Assembly (NCBI GenBank): GCA_023412715.1
Contig: JAEZCC010000013.1
Coordinates: 1-64,000, forward strand
Reading direction: 5' to 3'
Source: Bacillota bacterium
GTDB lineage: Bacteria; Bacillota; Clostridia; Oscillospirales; Acutalibacteraceae
DNA: 64,000 nucleotides
Shown one piece after another: positions 51,050-60,647 of the stretch. Each line of letters opens with the position of its first letter. The first letter of the stretch is position 1. Both the position numbers and the translations under genes were made by a program. Under the pieces are notes generated by a model. The model did no database searches. It was given only the letters and a program-made list of their open reading frames with translations, and was not told the DNA's origin.

Positions 51050-51272
51050 AAAAGCCAAAAATAAATATCGATAAAAATAAAACTACTCAGCAAGTGTGGA
51101 ATAAAGGGAAAGCAAAATTATACAATAATCCTAATAATATTCTTTCATTATCGCGAATATGGTCATGGTTTGCCCGGAAAGCGCAGAATATATTGTCGTA
51201 AATGATAAATTAAAACAAAGCGGGAAAAACTGTGCAGCAGGATCTGGCCGGGTCAGAAGGAGGAGCTCGAAA

Positions 51273-52754
51273 ATGACGAAAAGATACTCCATCGCGGTTG
51301 ATTTGGGCGCCAGCGGCGGCAAAATGGCTGTCGGAATGTTCGACGGGAAAAAAATCGGCCTGAACGATTATTTTGCTTTCGGCAATGTCCCGGTGGACCT
51401 GAGGGGAACGCTTTACTGGGACATTTTCGGGCTTTATAAGAGCATCCTCGAAGGCTTCTCGCGGTACGGGGCGAAGTTCGGGGCGGCCGAGACCGTCGCT
51501 TTCGACACTTGGGGCGCCACCTACGGCCTTCTCGACAAAAAGGGAAGGCTGCTGGAGCCGATCTACCATTACCGCGACAGCAGGACGGAACATACGCTGG
51601 CAGACATGTACCGCGTGATTCCCCGCAGAAAGCTCTTTGAGCTGACGGGCTGCCAGTGCGCAAGGACCTACACGCTTCCGCAGTTGTATTCCTGCGTCCT
51701 GTCAAAGGACCCGTGCCTGGAAAACGCGGAAGAGCTTCTGCTTCTGCCGGATCTGCTGGGATATTTTCTCACGGGGATCAAGACGACCGAGATGACGATT
51801 GCAGGGACGTCGGCGCTGCTGGATAAAACGCAGGAGCGGTGGAGTCCTGAAATCACGAAGGTGTTTTCCATCCCCCCGCGCCTGCTGACGGAAATCGTCG
51901 GGCCGGGAACGGTAAAAGGGGATGTTTCCCCAAAAATCGCCGCAGAGGCCGGCCTCGGGAACGTCCGGCTGACGGCCACGGTTTCACACGACAGCGCTGC
52001 GGCGGTCGCTTCCATCCCCGGGTTCGGCCCAGACAAGCTCTATATCAGCATCGGCACGAACGTCAGCATGGGCATCGAGCGCGGCGAGCCGCTGATCTCC
52101 GACGCGGCGTTTGCCGCGGGCTTCAAAAACACGGGCGGCATGGGGAATAAAAAAATCGTCTACCGCGACTTTGCCGCATTCTGGATCATCAATGAACTGC
52201 GCCGGGAATGGTCAAAACAGCACGTCAGCTGCTCTTTCGACGATCTGCACCGGCTGGCCGGCCAGGCGAAATCCGTCAACTCCTACATCGATCCGGAAAA
52301 CCCCGCATTCAATTCCTCGCAGGGCGATATGCGGCAAAAAATCAAGTCATATCTCGAAGAAACGGGACAGCCCGTTCCGACGACGGTGGGCGAGTTCGTC
52401 CGGTGCGTATTCGAAAGCATCGCAATGAAAATAAAATATTCCGCAGACTGCCTGAAAAACGACATGGGCGTTCCTCTGACGGAGGCGTTCGCAATCAACG
52501 GCGGCGCCCGGAACGCGCTTCTGGTGCAGATGATCAGCGACGCCCTCGGCATCCGCGTCAAGGCGGGCCTGCCGCACGCGACGCTCGCCGGCAATCTGCT
52601 GACACAGCTGATCTCGCAGGGAGAAATCTCTTCCCTGGCGCAGATGCGCGAAGTCTCGGCAAATTCCTTCCAGATGGCGGAGTATGACCCCTCTCCTTCC
52701 AAGGACTGGGACCTGGAACTGCACCGTGCGGTGGAAAAACACATCTTTGGGTAA
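51273..52754 (+). CDS. Rhamnulokinase-like FGGY sugar kinase
   Basis: ATP-dependent kinase that would phosphorylate a ketose at O-1. RhaB-type signatures are present: AVDLGASGGKM at the N-terminus, FDTWGATYGLLD near residue 73, YHYRDSRTEHTL near residue 92, catalytic Asp in VSHDSAAAVAS near residue 238, and AINGGARNALLVQM near residue 410. RhaB usually reads DTWGVD; here Ala-Thr replaces Val-Asp, which may alter the sugar site. Length 493 is typical. ATG 51273 has AAGGAGGAG upstream. First gene of the operon, followed by a FucA/RhaD-type aldolase, the usual kinase-aldolase pair. Confidence 0.85.
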   Translation: MTKRYSIAVDLGASGGKMAVGMFDGKKIGLNDYFAFGNVPVDLRGTLYWDIFGLYKSILEGFSRYGAKFGAAETVAFDTWGATYGLLDKKGRLLEPIYHYRDSRTEHTLADMYRVIPRRKLFELTGCQCARTYTLPQLYSCVLSKDPCLENAEELLLLPDLLGYFLTGIKTTEMTIAGTSALLDKTQERWSPEITKVFSIPPRLLTEIVGPGTVKGDVSPKIAAEAGLGNVRLTATVSHDSAAAVASIPGFGPDKLYISIGTNVSMGIERGEPLISDAAFAAGFKNTGGMGNKKIVYRDFAAFWIINELRREWSKQHVSCSFDDLHRLAGQAKSVNSYIDPENPAFNSSQGDMRQKIKSYLEETGQPVPTTVGEFVRCVFESIAMKIKYSADCLKNDMGVPLTEAFAINGGARNALLVQMISDALGIRVKAGLPHATLAGNLLTQLISQGEISSLAQMREVSANSFQMAEYDPSPSKDWDLELHRAVEKHIFG

Positions 52755-52832
52755 GCGTATCTTCCCGGTTCGCGGTTGCTTTGCCGAAAGCCGGGTTTAT
52801 CATCACAAATTTATTTATGGAGGGACTCAATT

Positions 52833-53459
52833 ATGGACATTGCTTTGATTCAGGAAGTTATAAAGGTGGCAAAGCGATTGGACTCAAAAGAACTCGTCAA
52901 TACATTTGAAGGAAACATCTCCACGAAGAAGGACGGTTTGCTCTATATCACCCCGACGACAAGGAATAAAGGCCTTCTGACGGAAGAGATGATCGCCGTA
53001 ATCGACGAGAACGGAAAACAGATCAGCGGGAACTGCCGCCCGACTTCGGAACTGCCGCTGCACACCCACACCTACCTGATGCGCGACGACATCGGCGGCG
53101 TAATCCACTGCCACCCGCCTTACCTGACCGCTTACGCCCTGTGCAACAAGCCGGTCGAGACAAAAGCATACCCCGAGATGATGGGCAACTTTACGCGCTT
53201 CGAGGTCGCTCCGTACGGCAGGCCGGGAACGGACGACATCTACAAGGGCGTGATTCCGCTGATTCAGCGGCACCAGGACATTATCATTCTGGGGAACCAC
53301 GGGGTGCTCGTGGTCGGCAAAACGGTGACGGACGCGATGAATAAGCTGGAAGCCGCCGAGGCAATCACGAAAGTGATCTTCCTGTCCAACCAGCTGGGGA
53401 AACAGGTGGATCTCGACGAGGAAGAGTGCCGCTTCTTCTTCTCTTTAAACAAACATTGA
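52833..53459 (+). CDS. Class II sugar-phosphate aldolase (FucA/AraD family)
   Basis: Zinc aldolase or epimerase of the FucA/RhaD/AraD family, 208 residues. Residues seen: Glu base in SELPLHTHTY near residue 69, zinc ligands in VIHCHPPY near residues 88-90 and third His in LGNHGVLVVG near residue 147. Such enzymes cleave L-fuculose-1-P, L-rhamnulose-1-P or similar ketose-1-phosphates to DHAP and lactaldehyde-type products. ATG 52833 follows GGAGGG. The upstream kinase would supply its substrate. Confidence 0.87.
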   Translation: MDIALIQEVIKVAKRLDSKELVNTFEGNISTKKDGLLYITPTTRNKGLLTEEMIAVIDENGKQISGNCRPTSELPLHTHTYLMRDDIGGVIHCHPPYLTAYALCNKPVETKAYPEMMGNFTRFEVAPYGRPGTDDIYKGVIPLIQRHQDIIILGNHGVLVVGKTVTDAMNKLEAAEAITKVIFLSNQLGKQVDLDEEECRFFFSLNKH

Positions 53460-53543
53460 TCGCCGGCGCCCGGCCTTAGAACAGCGCGGCGGGCGTCCGC
53501 GGTTTCTGTAAGCAGTGTCAAAAATTTTTTGGGAGGTTTTGAA

Positions 53544-54890
53544 ATGCAAAAGAAACGCATTGTCAAGTCCATTTTGGCATCATCTCTGGCATTGTCCCTC
53601 GTCCTGGGAGGGTGCTCGTCCGGCGGCTCTTCATCTCAGGGCGCTTCCGGCGCCTCGGTCGCCGAGTCGTCGGCCAGCGCCGGGAAAACCGAACTCACCC
53701 TGTGGACCTGGTCGCCGATTGAACGCACCGCAAAGAAAATGGTGGCGGATTTTGAAGCGAAGCACCCGGACATCAAAATCAACTACTCCAACTACAATTA
53801 CGACCCGGAGTATCTGGCGGCCCTTTCCGCCGGCGCGGCGGCAAACAATCTTCCCGATATCATCGGCACGCAGCCGGGATCCCTGACGCAGCAGTACCGC
53901 GACTATCTGGTCCCGCTCGACAGCTATGCGAAAAAGGCGTGGGGCGACAACTGGACGGACAAATTCTACAAGATAGCCTCCAGCCAGATCAAGCTCGGGA
54001 ATCCGAGCGGCGACGATAACTCTTACCTCCTGCCGATTGAAACGCAGATCATCAATATCTACTACAATAAGACGCTGTTCAACCAGCTCGGGATCACCGT
54101 TCCCAAAACATACGCCGACCTGAAAGCCGCGGCGCAAAAGCTGAAGGCCGCGGGCAAGGCCCCGATGTTCCAGGGCGGCGCGGACGGATGGCAGAACGTG
54201 AACGTTTATCTGATGCTCGTTTCGCAGATTGACACGAAGGTGTTCGACGAGGCGCAGGCGGGCACCGTAAAATGGACCGACGAAAAGCTTGTGCGGGCAA
54301 TGAAGAACTGGAAAAAGCTCTTTGACGACGGCATTATCCAGGCGGGCGCTCTTTCCGCCCACTCCTACCCCGACGGCGTCAACGCGCTCACCTCTCAGAA
54401 CGCCGGCATGATCGCGCTCGGCTCCTGGTGGCCGCAGGAATACACGGCTTCCAACGCCGCGCAGACGGTAAAGGACTGGGTCTTCGACGATTTTTATCTT
54501 CCCCCTGTGGAAGACGGCCTGACGGAAAGCCAGCCGATCGGCGGGATCGATTTCGGCTATGCAATTACAAAGAGCTGCAAGAATGTCGACGCCGCATGGA
54601 CGGCCCTCCAGTCCTTCGCGGCCGAAGAGGGCAACCAGGCCTGCGTCAATGACCTGAATGACCTTTCCGCATTCAAGGGCATCCAGCCGACAGGCAGCAT
54701 TCCCGACAGCATCAAAACCCAGGTGAAGGATTATTCGTCAAAGCTCGACGAGTGCATGAACCAGAGGATCGGTGAGCCGACCGTTCAGACGGCGCTTCAG
54801 GATGCGCTGGCCGGCGTCGCGTCCGGCGAGCTGACTCCGGAAGCAGGAATGGAAAACGTCCAGAAAGCACAGGATAAACTGAAATCCTGA
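53544..54890 (+). CDS. Sugar ABC transporter substrate-binding lipoprotein
   Basis: Surface lipoprotein of the family 1 carbohydrate binders (448 residues). A basic start MQKKRIVKS, hydrophobic stretch and lipobox LVLGGC with lipid Cys at about 24 are clear, followed by a Ser/Gly/Ala linker. The mature part has TLWTWSPIERTAKKMVADFEAKHPDI and GGIDFGYAITKSCKN. ATG 53544 follows GGGAGG. Two MalF/MalG-type permeases follow. The bound sugar cannot be predicted. Confidence 0.92.
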   Translation: MQKKRIVKSILASSLALSLVLGGCSSGGSSSQGASGASVAESSASAGKTELTLWTWSPIERTAKKMVADFEAKHPDIKINYSNYNYDPEYLAALSAGAAANNLPDIIGTQPGSLTQQYRDYLVPLDSYAKKAWGDNWTDKFYKIASSQIKLGNPSGDDNSYLLPIETQIINIYYNKTLFNQLGITVPKTYADLKAAAQKLKAAGKAPMFQGGADGWQNVNVYLMLVSQIDTKVFDEAQAGTVKWTDEKLVRAMKNWKKLFDDGIIQAGALSAHSYPDGVNALTSQNAGMIALGSWWPQEYTASNAAQTVKDWVFDDFYLPPVEDGLTESQPIGGIDFGYAITKSCKNVDAAWTALQSFAAEEGNQACVNDLNDLSAFKGIQPTGSIPDSIKTQVKDYSSKLDECMNQRIGEPTVQTALQDALAGVASGELTPEAGMENVQKAQDKLKS

Positions 54891-54931
54891 CGCCTGCCCG
54901 GGTATTGTTTGTGTAGACGAGGAGCTCTGGA

Positions 54932-54960
54932 GGGAACCTGCCTGCTTTGCGCGGGTTCCC
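54932..54960 (+). promoter_or_regulatory. RNA hairpin between binding protein and permease genes
   Basis: A ten-base-pair stem (54932-54941 with 54951-54960) with a nine-base loop and no U-run. Hairpins here commonly stabilise the upstream binding-protein mRNA so that more binding protein than permease is made; that role is inferred. Confidence 0.6.
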
Positions 54961-54987
54961 CCCATCGTTATTGAAGGACGGAGTGAG

Positions 54988-55908
54988 ATGGCCGTGGACC
55001 GGAATAAAATAACCGGGAAAGTAAATATCGCCGGATATCTTTTTATTCTTCCAGCTTTTTTATTTTTTCTCTGTTTCATCCTGTACCCGATTCTGTTCGT
55101 CGGGTGGGGCAGCTTCTTTGACTGGTCGACTCTTTCAAAGATGGAATTCGTCGGGCTGGAAAATTACCGGCAATTGTTTCAGGACAAGGTTTTTTGGATC
55201 ACCCTGCGGAATTCCGTATACTGGATTGCATTGACCGTACCGATCCAGGCGGCTCTTGGTTTTATTCTGGCCTATATCATTGAAGAGCGCCTGAAGCGTT
55301 TCAAAGGATTTTTCAGGACGGGTTTTTTCTTTCCCGTTGTGACGTCTGTTGTTGTAATCGCCATTGTGTGGACGAAAATGTACGCCCCCTACCAGGGGAT
55401 TATCTCTCACTTTCTGGCCGGGGTGGGGATTCACGGCGAGTCCGATTTTCTGGGTTCGCCGGGCACTTCGATTTTTGCCATTATACTTGTGAACATATGG
55501 AAATGGGCCGGCTGGTCCATGGTGATGTATATAGCGGGCATTTCGCAGATCCCCGAGGAGATCAAGGAAGCGGCCCAGATTGACGGCGCGGGCGCCATGA
55601 AAACGATTTTCTACATTTACCTGCCTTCCCTGTCTTCCGTGCACAAATCCCTGCTGATGCTCGGGATCATCGGATCGCTGCAGACCTTCGCGCTGATCTT
55701 TACAATGACGGCGGGCGGCCCGAACCACGCTTCGGAAATGCCGGGCACCTATATTTTCAAAGCGGGCTTCACCAACCAGCAGATGGGCTACGCTTCGGCA
55801 ATCTCCATCTTTATTCTGCTGTTCGCCCTCGTTCTGACCGCTATCCAGATCGGCGTGCTGGGCTCCGGTGACTTCGTCCGGAAAGGAGACAGGAAAAATG
55901 CCAGATAA
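54988..55908 (+). CDS. Sugar ABC transporter permease, MalF type
   Basis: Inner-membrane permease of 306 residues with six membrane segments (first near 16-38). The ATPase-contact EAA loop is visible as EEIKEAAQIDGAGAMKTIFYI near residue 190. GGACGGAGTGAG precedes the ATG. It overlaps the next permease by 11 bases. Confidence 0.94.
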   Translation: MAVDRNKITGKVNIAGYLFILPAFLFFLCFILYPILFVGWGSFFDWSTLSKMEFVGLENYRQLFQDKVFWITLRNSVYWIALTVPIQAALGFILAYIIEERLKRFKGFFRTGFFFPVVTSVVVIAIVWTKMYAPYQGIISHFLAGVGIHGESDFLGSPGTSIFAIILVNIWKWAGWSMVMYIAGISQIPEEIKEAAQIDGAGAMKTIFYIYLPSLSSVHKSLLMLGIIGSLQTFALIFTMTAGGPNHASEMPGTYIFKAGFTNQQMGYASAISIFILLFALVLTAIQIGVLGSGDFVRKGDRKNAR

Positions 55909-56743
55909 TCGTCTTCCGCGGAGAATAAAGGGCGGCCAGATCGGCTGGGTGGTCCTTCTCTCGGCCGTTCTGCTGATTACCCTGATCCCCATGTTTTATA
56001 TGCTGAGCATGTCCGTCCGGACGCAGGACAATATTTTCGAACCGACCCTGTTCGTCTCAAACATCACGTTCATCAACTATGAGACGGTCATCAGCCAGAA
56101 CCCGACGCTCATTATGAATTTCGTCTCCAGCTTTGTCGTGACGATCGTCTCCGTCGCGTTGGTCACGCTGTTTTCCAGCATGGCGGTCTTCGGGTTTTCG
56201 CGGAAACGGGTTTACGGCAAAAGGATCCTGTACAACCTTCTCCTTTCCACCCTGATGGTCCCGATCAGTTCCCTGGTGATTCCGCTGACCCAAATCAACA
56301 GCCGCCTGAACTGGCTGAACCATTACCAAGGGCTGATCTTTCCCTATACCGCGCTGGGGATCCCGTTCGCCATCGTCATCCTGAAAGGGTTTATGGACAA
56401 CTTCCCGATGGAGCTGGAAGAAGCGGCGACCATCGACGGCTGCGGGACCGTCAGGCTGTTCGTCAGCATCGTGCTCCCGACGCTCCGTCCCGGGCTGATT
56501 GTCATCATCATCTGGCAGTTCCTGACCTCCTGGAATGAATTCTTCCTCGCCCTCGTCACCATGTCCGACAAAACGACGAAGACGCTTCCGCTGATCGCCC
56601 AGCAGTACCAGGGAATGTATTTCAGCCAGCCGGGCGCGCTGTTCGCGACTCTGGTCATGATTACGGTGCCGATGATCGTCTTCTATATCTGCGTCCAGAA
56701 AAACTTTGTGAAAGGCCTGATGAGCGGCGCGGTGAAGGGATAG
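55898..56743 (+). CDS. Sugar ABC transporter permease, MalG type
   Basis: Second permease (281 residues) with six membrane segments and EAA loop MELEEAATIDGCGTVRLFVSI near residue 170. ATG 55898 was chosen for AAAGGAG at good spacing and overlaps the first permease, suggesting coupling. No nucleotide-binding ATPase gene follows; family 1 importers often share a MsmX-type ATPase encoded elsewhere. Confidence 0.94.
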   Translation: MPDNRLPRRIKGGQIGWVVLLSAVLLITLIPMFYMLSMSVRTQDNIFEPTLFVSNITFINYETVISQNPTLIMNFVSSFVVTIVSVALVTLFSSMAVFGFSRKRVYGKRILYNLLLSTLMVPISSLVIPLTQINSRLNWLNHYQGLIFPYTALGIPFAIVILKGFMDNFPMELEEAATIDGCGTVRLFVSIVLPTLRPGLIVIIIWQFLTSWNEFFLALVTMSDKTTKTLPLIAQQYQGMYFSQPGALFATLVMITVPMIVFYICVQKNFVKGLMSGAVKG

Positions 56744-56772
56744 CGCCCGGCAGGCGAAAGAAGGGATCTAAA

Positions 56773-58260
56773 TTGGCTTTTCTTGGGCTGGATGTGGGCA
56801 CCACCGCCTGCAAGGCGGCGGTTCTGCTGGAAGACGGAAGCCTGACGTGCATTTCCAGAAAAGAGTACGAAATCAGGCGGCCGCTCCCGGGATATGCGGA
56901 GCTGGAGCCGGAAGAGGTCTGGGACGCGGTCCGCTTCTGTGTGCGCGAGACCGCCGGCAGATGCCCGGAAACCATTGAGGCGCTTGCGGTTTCGAGCCAG
57001 GGAGAAGGCTGCGTCGCGCTGGACGGTTCCTTCCGTCCCGTCTCCCCGATTGTCGTGTCCTTCGACGCCCGCGCGGCCGAACAGACAAAATCCCTGGAAA
57101 AGCAGTTCGGGAAAAAATATTTCTTCCGGATGGGCGGGCAGATCCTGTCCTCCATGGGGACGCTTCCGAAGATCCTGTGGATGAATCAGAACCGCTCCGG
57201 TCCTTCCGGCCTTCCCGCAAAATATGTCTGCGTCGGCGATTTCGTCATGCTGCGGCTCGGCTGCCCGCCCGTGACGGACCGCTCCATGGCCGCGCGGACC
57301 ATGATGTATCACATTGCGGGAAAGGGCTGGAACGACGATTTGCTGAGCGCCGCAGGAATCCGCAGGGACCATCTCTGCGAGATACAGCCCTCCGGCGTGC
57401 CGGTCGGGAAAATCCCGCATCCGGTCGCCGCGGAGCTGGGTCTGCCAGACGGGGTGGCCGCGGTGGTCGGGGGCCACGACCAGCCCTGCGCCCTTTTGGG
57501 GACGGGAGCCGCGGGCACCGGCGAAGCCGCCTATTCCCTGGGCACGACGGAAACCCTGGTCTGCGCGTCGGATACTTTTCTGGACGGCCTTTTCGAATAC
57601 GGGCTCCCCTGCTACCCCCACGTGCTGGAAAATTATTTCGTCACGCTTCCGGGCAATTTCACCGGCGGCAATCTGCTTCAATGGTTCCGCGATCAGTTCG
57701 GCCGGCAGGAAATGGACGAAGAACGCCGAACGGGGAAAAGCGCGTACGGGACCCTGATGGAAGAAATGGCGGAGCAGCCGTCTTCGCTTTACGTGCTGCC
57801 GCATTTTACCGTCACGGGGTCGCCGTGGAACGACTCCTCCAGCGCGGGCATGGTAGCCGGGCTGAAGCTCGGCACGACAAGGGCCGAATTCATCCGGGGG
57901 CTTGAGGAGGGGGTCACCTACGAAATCCTGCTGAACCTGACGCTGCTGGAACGGCTGAGCGTCCCGGTCGGCCGGCTGTATACCGTGGGCGGAGGGACAA
58001 AATCCCAAAAGCTGCTGCAGCTGAAGGCGGACATTCTGGGCGTACCGCTTACGGTCCCCGAAATACCGGAGGCGCCCTGCAGGGGCGCGGCGCTGCTGGC
58101 GGCAAAGGGCTGCGGAATACCTGCGGACGCTTTTCCGGCCCGCCGCACGGCGGGGACAAAAACGTTTTGCCCCAGGCGCCGCCTGCACGAGCAATACCTG
58201 CGTTCCTTTGAAAAATACAAAAGACTGTACCCGGCCGTGAAAAGTATTCTGAAAGAATAA
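56773..58260 (+). CDS. FGGY-family carbohydrate kinase (xylulokinase-like)
   Basis: Second sugar kinase of the operon, 495 residues. FGGY features: FLGLDVGTTACKAAVL at the N-terminus, catalytic Asp in VVGGHDQPCALLG near residue 236, YTVGGGTKSQKLLQLKADIL near residue 402 and APCRGAALLAAKG. It is not of the RhaB subtype. Start is TTG 56773 with AAGGGA upstream, 29 bases after the permease. Substrate unknown; xylulose, fuculose or tagatose-type ketoses are possible. Confidence 0.85.
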   Translation: MAFLGLDVGTTACKAAVLLEDGSLTCISRKEYEIRRPLPGYAELEPEEVWDAVRFCVRETAGRCPETIEALAVSSQGEGCVALDGSFRPVSPIVVSFDARAAEQTKSLEKQFGKKYFFRMGGQILSSMGTLPKILWMNQNRSGPSGLPAKYVCVGDFVMLRLGCPPVTDRSMAARTMMYHIAGKGWNDDLLSAAGIRRDHLCEIQPSGVPVGKIPHPVAAELGLPDGVAAVVGGHDQPCALLGTGAAGTGEAAYSLGTTETLVCASDTFLDGLFEYGLPCYPHVLENYFVTLPGNFTGGNLLQWFRDQFGRQEMDEERRTGKSAYGTLMEEMAEQPSSLYVLPHFTVTGSPWNDSSSAGMVAGLKLGTTRAEFIRGLEEGVTYEILLNLTLLERLSVPVGRLYTVGGGTKSQKLLQLKADILGVPLTVPEIPEAPCRGAALLAAKGCGIPADAFPARRTAGTKTFCPRRRLHEQYLRSFEKYKRLYPAVKSILKE

Positions 58261-58347
58261 ATCTTTTCAGATTGAATGTCTGATGGTAGATTTTGTATTC
58301 TTTTAATGATACAATTTTAATACGCATCAGAGGGGAGATCGGTGAAG

Positions 58348-59565
58348 ATGGCGGAATCCATCATTGAAAGCAGAAAATATTATAAGAGAAATAAAATTTT
58401 AAATATTATCCGCTGCAACGACAATGTTTCAAGATACGAAATTAAAAAAATGACCTCGTACAGCATGTCGACCGTCCTGGACCTGATTGAGGAGCTGACG
58501 AGGGAGAGGCTGATCTACGAAGAGCAGTGCGAGGAATCCAGAGTGGGCCGCAGGCCCGTCTGGCTGCACCTGAACCCGCACGGGGGGTATTTCATCGGGG
58601 TGGAATTCAACGGGCGTAAGATGCACTCCGCCGTGCTGGATTTCTGCGGAAAAATTCTTTACGAAACGGAGTCTCCCCTGTCCTTCGACGAGACGAAGGA
58701 AGAGATCCTCGCGAAGATCAGGGACCACATCGACCGGGCTCTTGCGCAGGCCGAGGGCGGCAGGAAGAAAGTGTTCGGCATCGGCATCGGGGTTCCCGGC
58801 TATGTCGACAAAAAGCACGGCATCGCCGTTTCGTATGCCCACCTGAAAGAGTGGAAGGATATCAAAATCCGCCGGATTATCGAAGAAGAGTACCATCTTC
58901 CCTGCTATATAGAAAACAATGTCAACGTCATGGCGTTCGCGTACACATGGCTGTGCCCCAAAGAGGACATCTCGGACTTTCTGTTTGTCTCGATCCGTAC
59001 CGGGGCGCGCGTGATTCCGTTCATCAACAGCCGGGCGGTTTTAAGCAACCACGGCTTTTCGGGCGAACTGGGCCACGTCAAGATACCGGGCGGCAGCCGC
59101 ATGTGCTCCTGCGGAAAGATCGGCTGCCTCAATTCGGAGGTTTCGGACATCAGCATTGTCGACAAGATTCTGGAGGGGATCCGCGTCGGAAGGTTCCGCG
59201 AAATCTCGGAAATGGTCGGCGGGGATCTTTCCAAAATCGATATGGACGTTTTCGCCAAATCGGTCGGAATGGGGCATAAGGATTCGCTGACCCTGCTCCG
59301 GTCCTGCGGGGAAACCTTGGGCTACGCCCTCAGCATGCTGGTCAACATCTTTGCGCCTCAGACCCTCGTCCTTTCCGGCAAGCTGGCAAAGCTCGGCGAT
59401 CCGTTCCTGGACCCCGTGAGGGAAAGCATCGGCAGAAACAGCATAGAAGAAAACTTCCGCACCCTGAAGGTAATGGCATCTTCGTTCAGCGACAACATCG
59501 GCGCCATCGGTGCGGCGGCCCTGGTCATGCAGAAAAAATTTGAATTTATAGACAAACCGATTTAG
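58348..59565 (+). CDS. ROK-family transcriptional repressor
   Basis: Sugar-responsive regulator, 405 residues. An N-terminal winged helix (ILNIIRCNDNVSRYEIKKMTSYSMSTVLDLIEEL region, residues 16-50) precedes a ROK domain. The zinc motif GELGHVKIPGG...CSCGKIGC is intact near residue 243-260. The kinase Asp expected in IENDA is Asn here (YIENNVNVMA), so it is unlikely to phosphorylate sugar. Start is ATG 58348 or GTG 58342. It probably controls this locus, possibly through 50973-50994; that is inference. It lies 87 bases after the kinase. Confidence 0.9.
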   Translation: MAESIIESRKYYKRNKILNIIRCNDNVSRYEIKKMTSYSMSTVLDLIEELTRERLIYEEQCEESRVGRRPVWLHLNPHGGYFIGVEFNGRKMHSAVLDFCGKILYETESPLSFDETKEEILAKIRDHIDRALAQAEGGRKKVFGIGIGVPGYVDKKHGIAVSYAHLKEWKDIKIRRIIEEEYHLPCYIENNVNVMAFAYTWLCPKEDISDFLFVSIRTGARVIPFINSRAVLSNHGFSGELGHVKIPGGSRMCSCGKIGCLNSEVSDISIVDKILEGIRVGRFREISEMVGGDLSKIDMDVFAKSVGMGHKDSLTLLRSCGETLGYALSMLVNIFAPQTLVLSGKLAKLGDPFLDPVRESIGRNSIEENFRTLKVMASSFSDNIGAIGAAALVMQKKFEFIDKPI

Positions 59566-59622
59566 GCCTGCCCTTATTGGCGGTGCGGCAGGGCCGCAAA
59601 AGGCGTAAAAAGGAGAACTGAA

Positions 59623-60627
59623 ATGAAAAAACGGCCCAAAATTCTGGTAGTAGGCAGTTTTGTGATGGATATGATCGTCGGCACAAACCGGTTCCCGGCT
59701 TCGGGAGAAACCGTTTTGGGCAGAAGCTTCCATATGGCGCCCGGAGGAAAAGGCGCCAACCAGGCGATACAGGCCGCCCGCCTCGGCGCGGACGTCACGA
59801 TGGTCGGCAAGGTGGGGAACGACGACTTCGGGAAACGTCTGATGGAGTCGTGCGAGAGCAGCGGCATCCATACGGAATATATCCTGATCGATCCGCTCGT
59901 TTCTTCGGCGGTGGGCAACGTGCAGCTGGAAGAAAGCCCCTCGGGCACGAAAAACAGAATCATCGTGGTCCCGGGGACTAATATGGAAATAAAGCCCGAA
60001 GAGATGAATTTTCTCGGGGATATCATCGATCAATACGACATGGTCATGCTGCAGCTTGAAATCCCGATGGAAATCAACGAGCTGGTCGCGGGTCATGCGT
60101 TTCGCAAAAACGTGCCGGTCATGCTGAACCCGGCACCGTCGGCGCCGCTTTCGGAAGCGCTGCTGTCCCGCCTGGCTTACATTTCCCCCAACGAGCACGA
60201 GGCCGCCGATCTGACGGGGATTGCCATCCGTAAGGAGGGGAAAAACGTCAGACAGGACGATTTGAAGGCCGCGGTGGCCGCGCTGCTGCGCACGGGCGCG
60301 AAGAACGCCGTAATCACGCTGGGCAACGCGGGGGCGGTCGTCGCCGATCCGGGTCATTTTGCATACGAGCCGTGCATCGACGTTGTGAAAGCAAAAGACC
60401 CGACCGCCGCGGGGGATTCCTTTGTCGCGGCGTTCTGCGTGGGGATCTGCGCCGGGCTGGACCAGAAACAGGCGCTTCATTTCGCCAATTACGCGGCAAC
60501 GCTGACGGTTGCAAAGCTTGGCGCGCAGCCGTCGCTCCCGACGCTGGACGAGGTCGTCGGCCTGATGCGCCGGGTGGATGAGTCGGAATTTGATTTCACT
60601 TTGCTGGATTGTCTGAAAAAGATGTGA
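59623..60627 (+). CDS. Ribokinase-family (PfkB) sugar kinase
   Basis: A 334-residue PfkB kinase. The N-terminal signature GGKGANQAIQAARLGADVTMVG near residue 46 and the C-terminal signature with catalytic Asp, KDPTAAGDSFVAAFCVG near residue 258, are intact. Closest by pattern to ribokinase (RbsK), which phosphorylates ribose at O-5, but PfkB kinases vary widely. The RbsD/FucU mutarotase two genes later fits a ribokinase-like role. AAAAAGGAG precedes the ATG. Confidence 0.88.
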   Translation: MKKRPKILVVGSFVMDMIVGTNRFPASGETVLGRSFHMAPGGKGANQAIQAARLGADVTMVGKVGNDDFGKRLMESCESSGIHTEYILIDPLVSSAVGNVQLEESPSGTKNRIIVVPGTNMEIKPEEMNFLGDIIDQYDMVMLQLEIPMEINELVAGHAFRKNVPVMLNPAPSAPLSEALLSRLAYISPNEHEAADLTGIAIRKEGKNVRQDDLKAAVAALLRTGAKNAVITLGNAGAVVADPGHFAYEPCIDVVKAKDPTAAGDSFVAAFCVGICAGLDQKQALHFANYAATLTVAKLGAQPSLPTLDEVVGLMRRVDESEFDFTLLDCLKKM

Positions 60628-60647
60628 CGGAAAGGAGCCCGACTCGC

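Noticed and set aside
58261..58341. Internal promoter before the ROK gene
   Set aside because: A TACAAT -10-like element is present but no good -35 at 16-18 bases; readthrough from the sugar operon is as likely.
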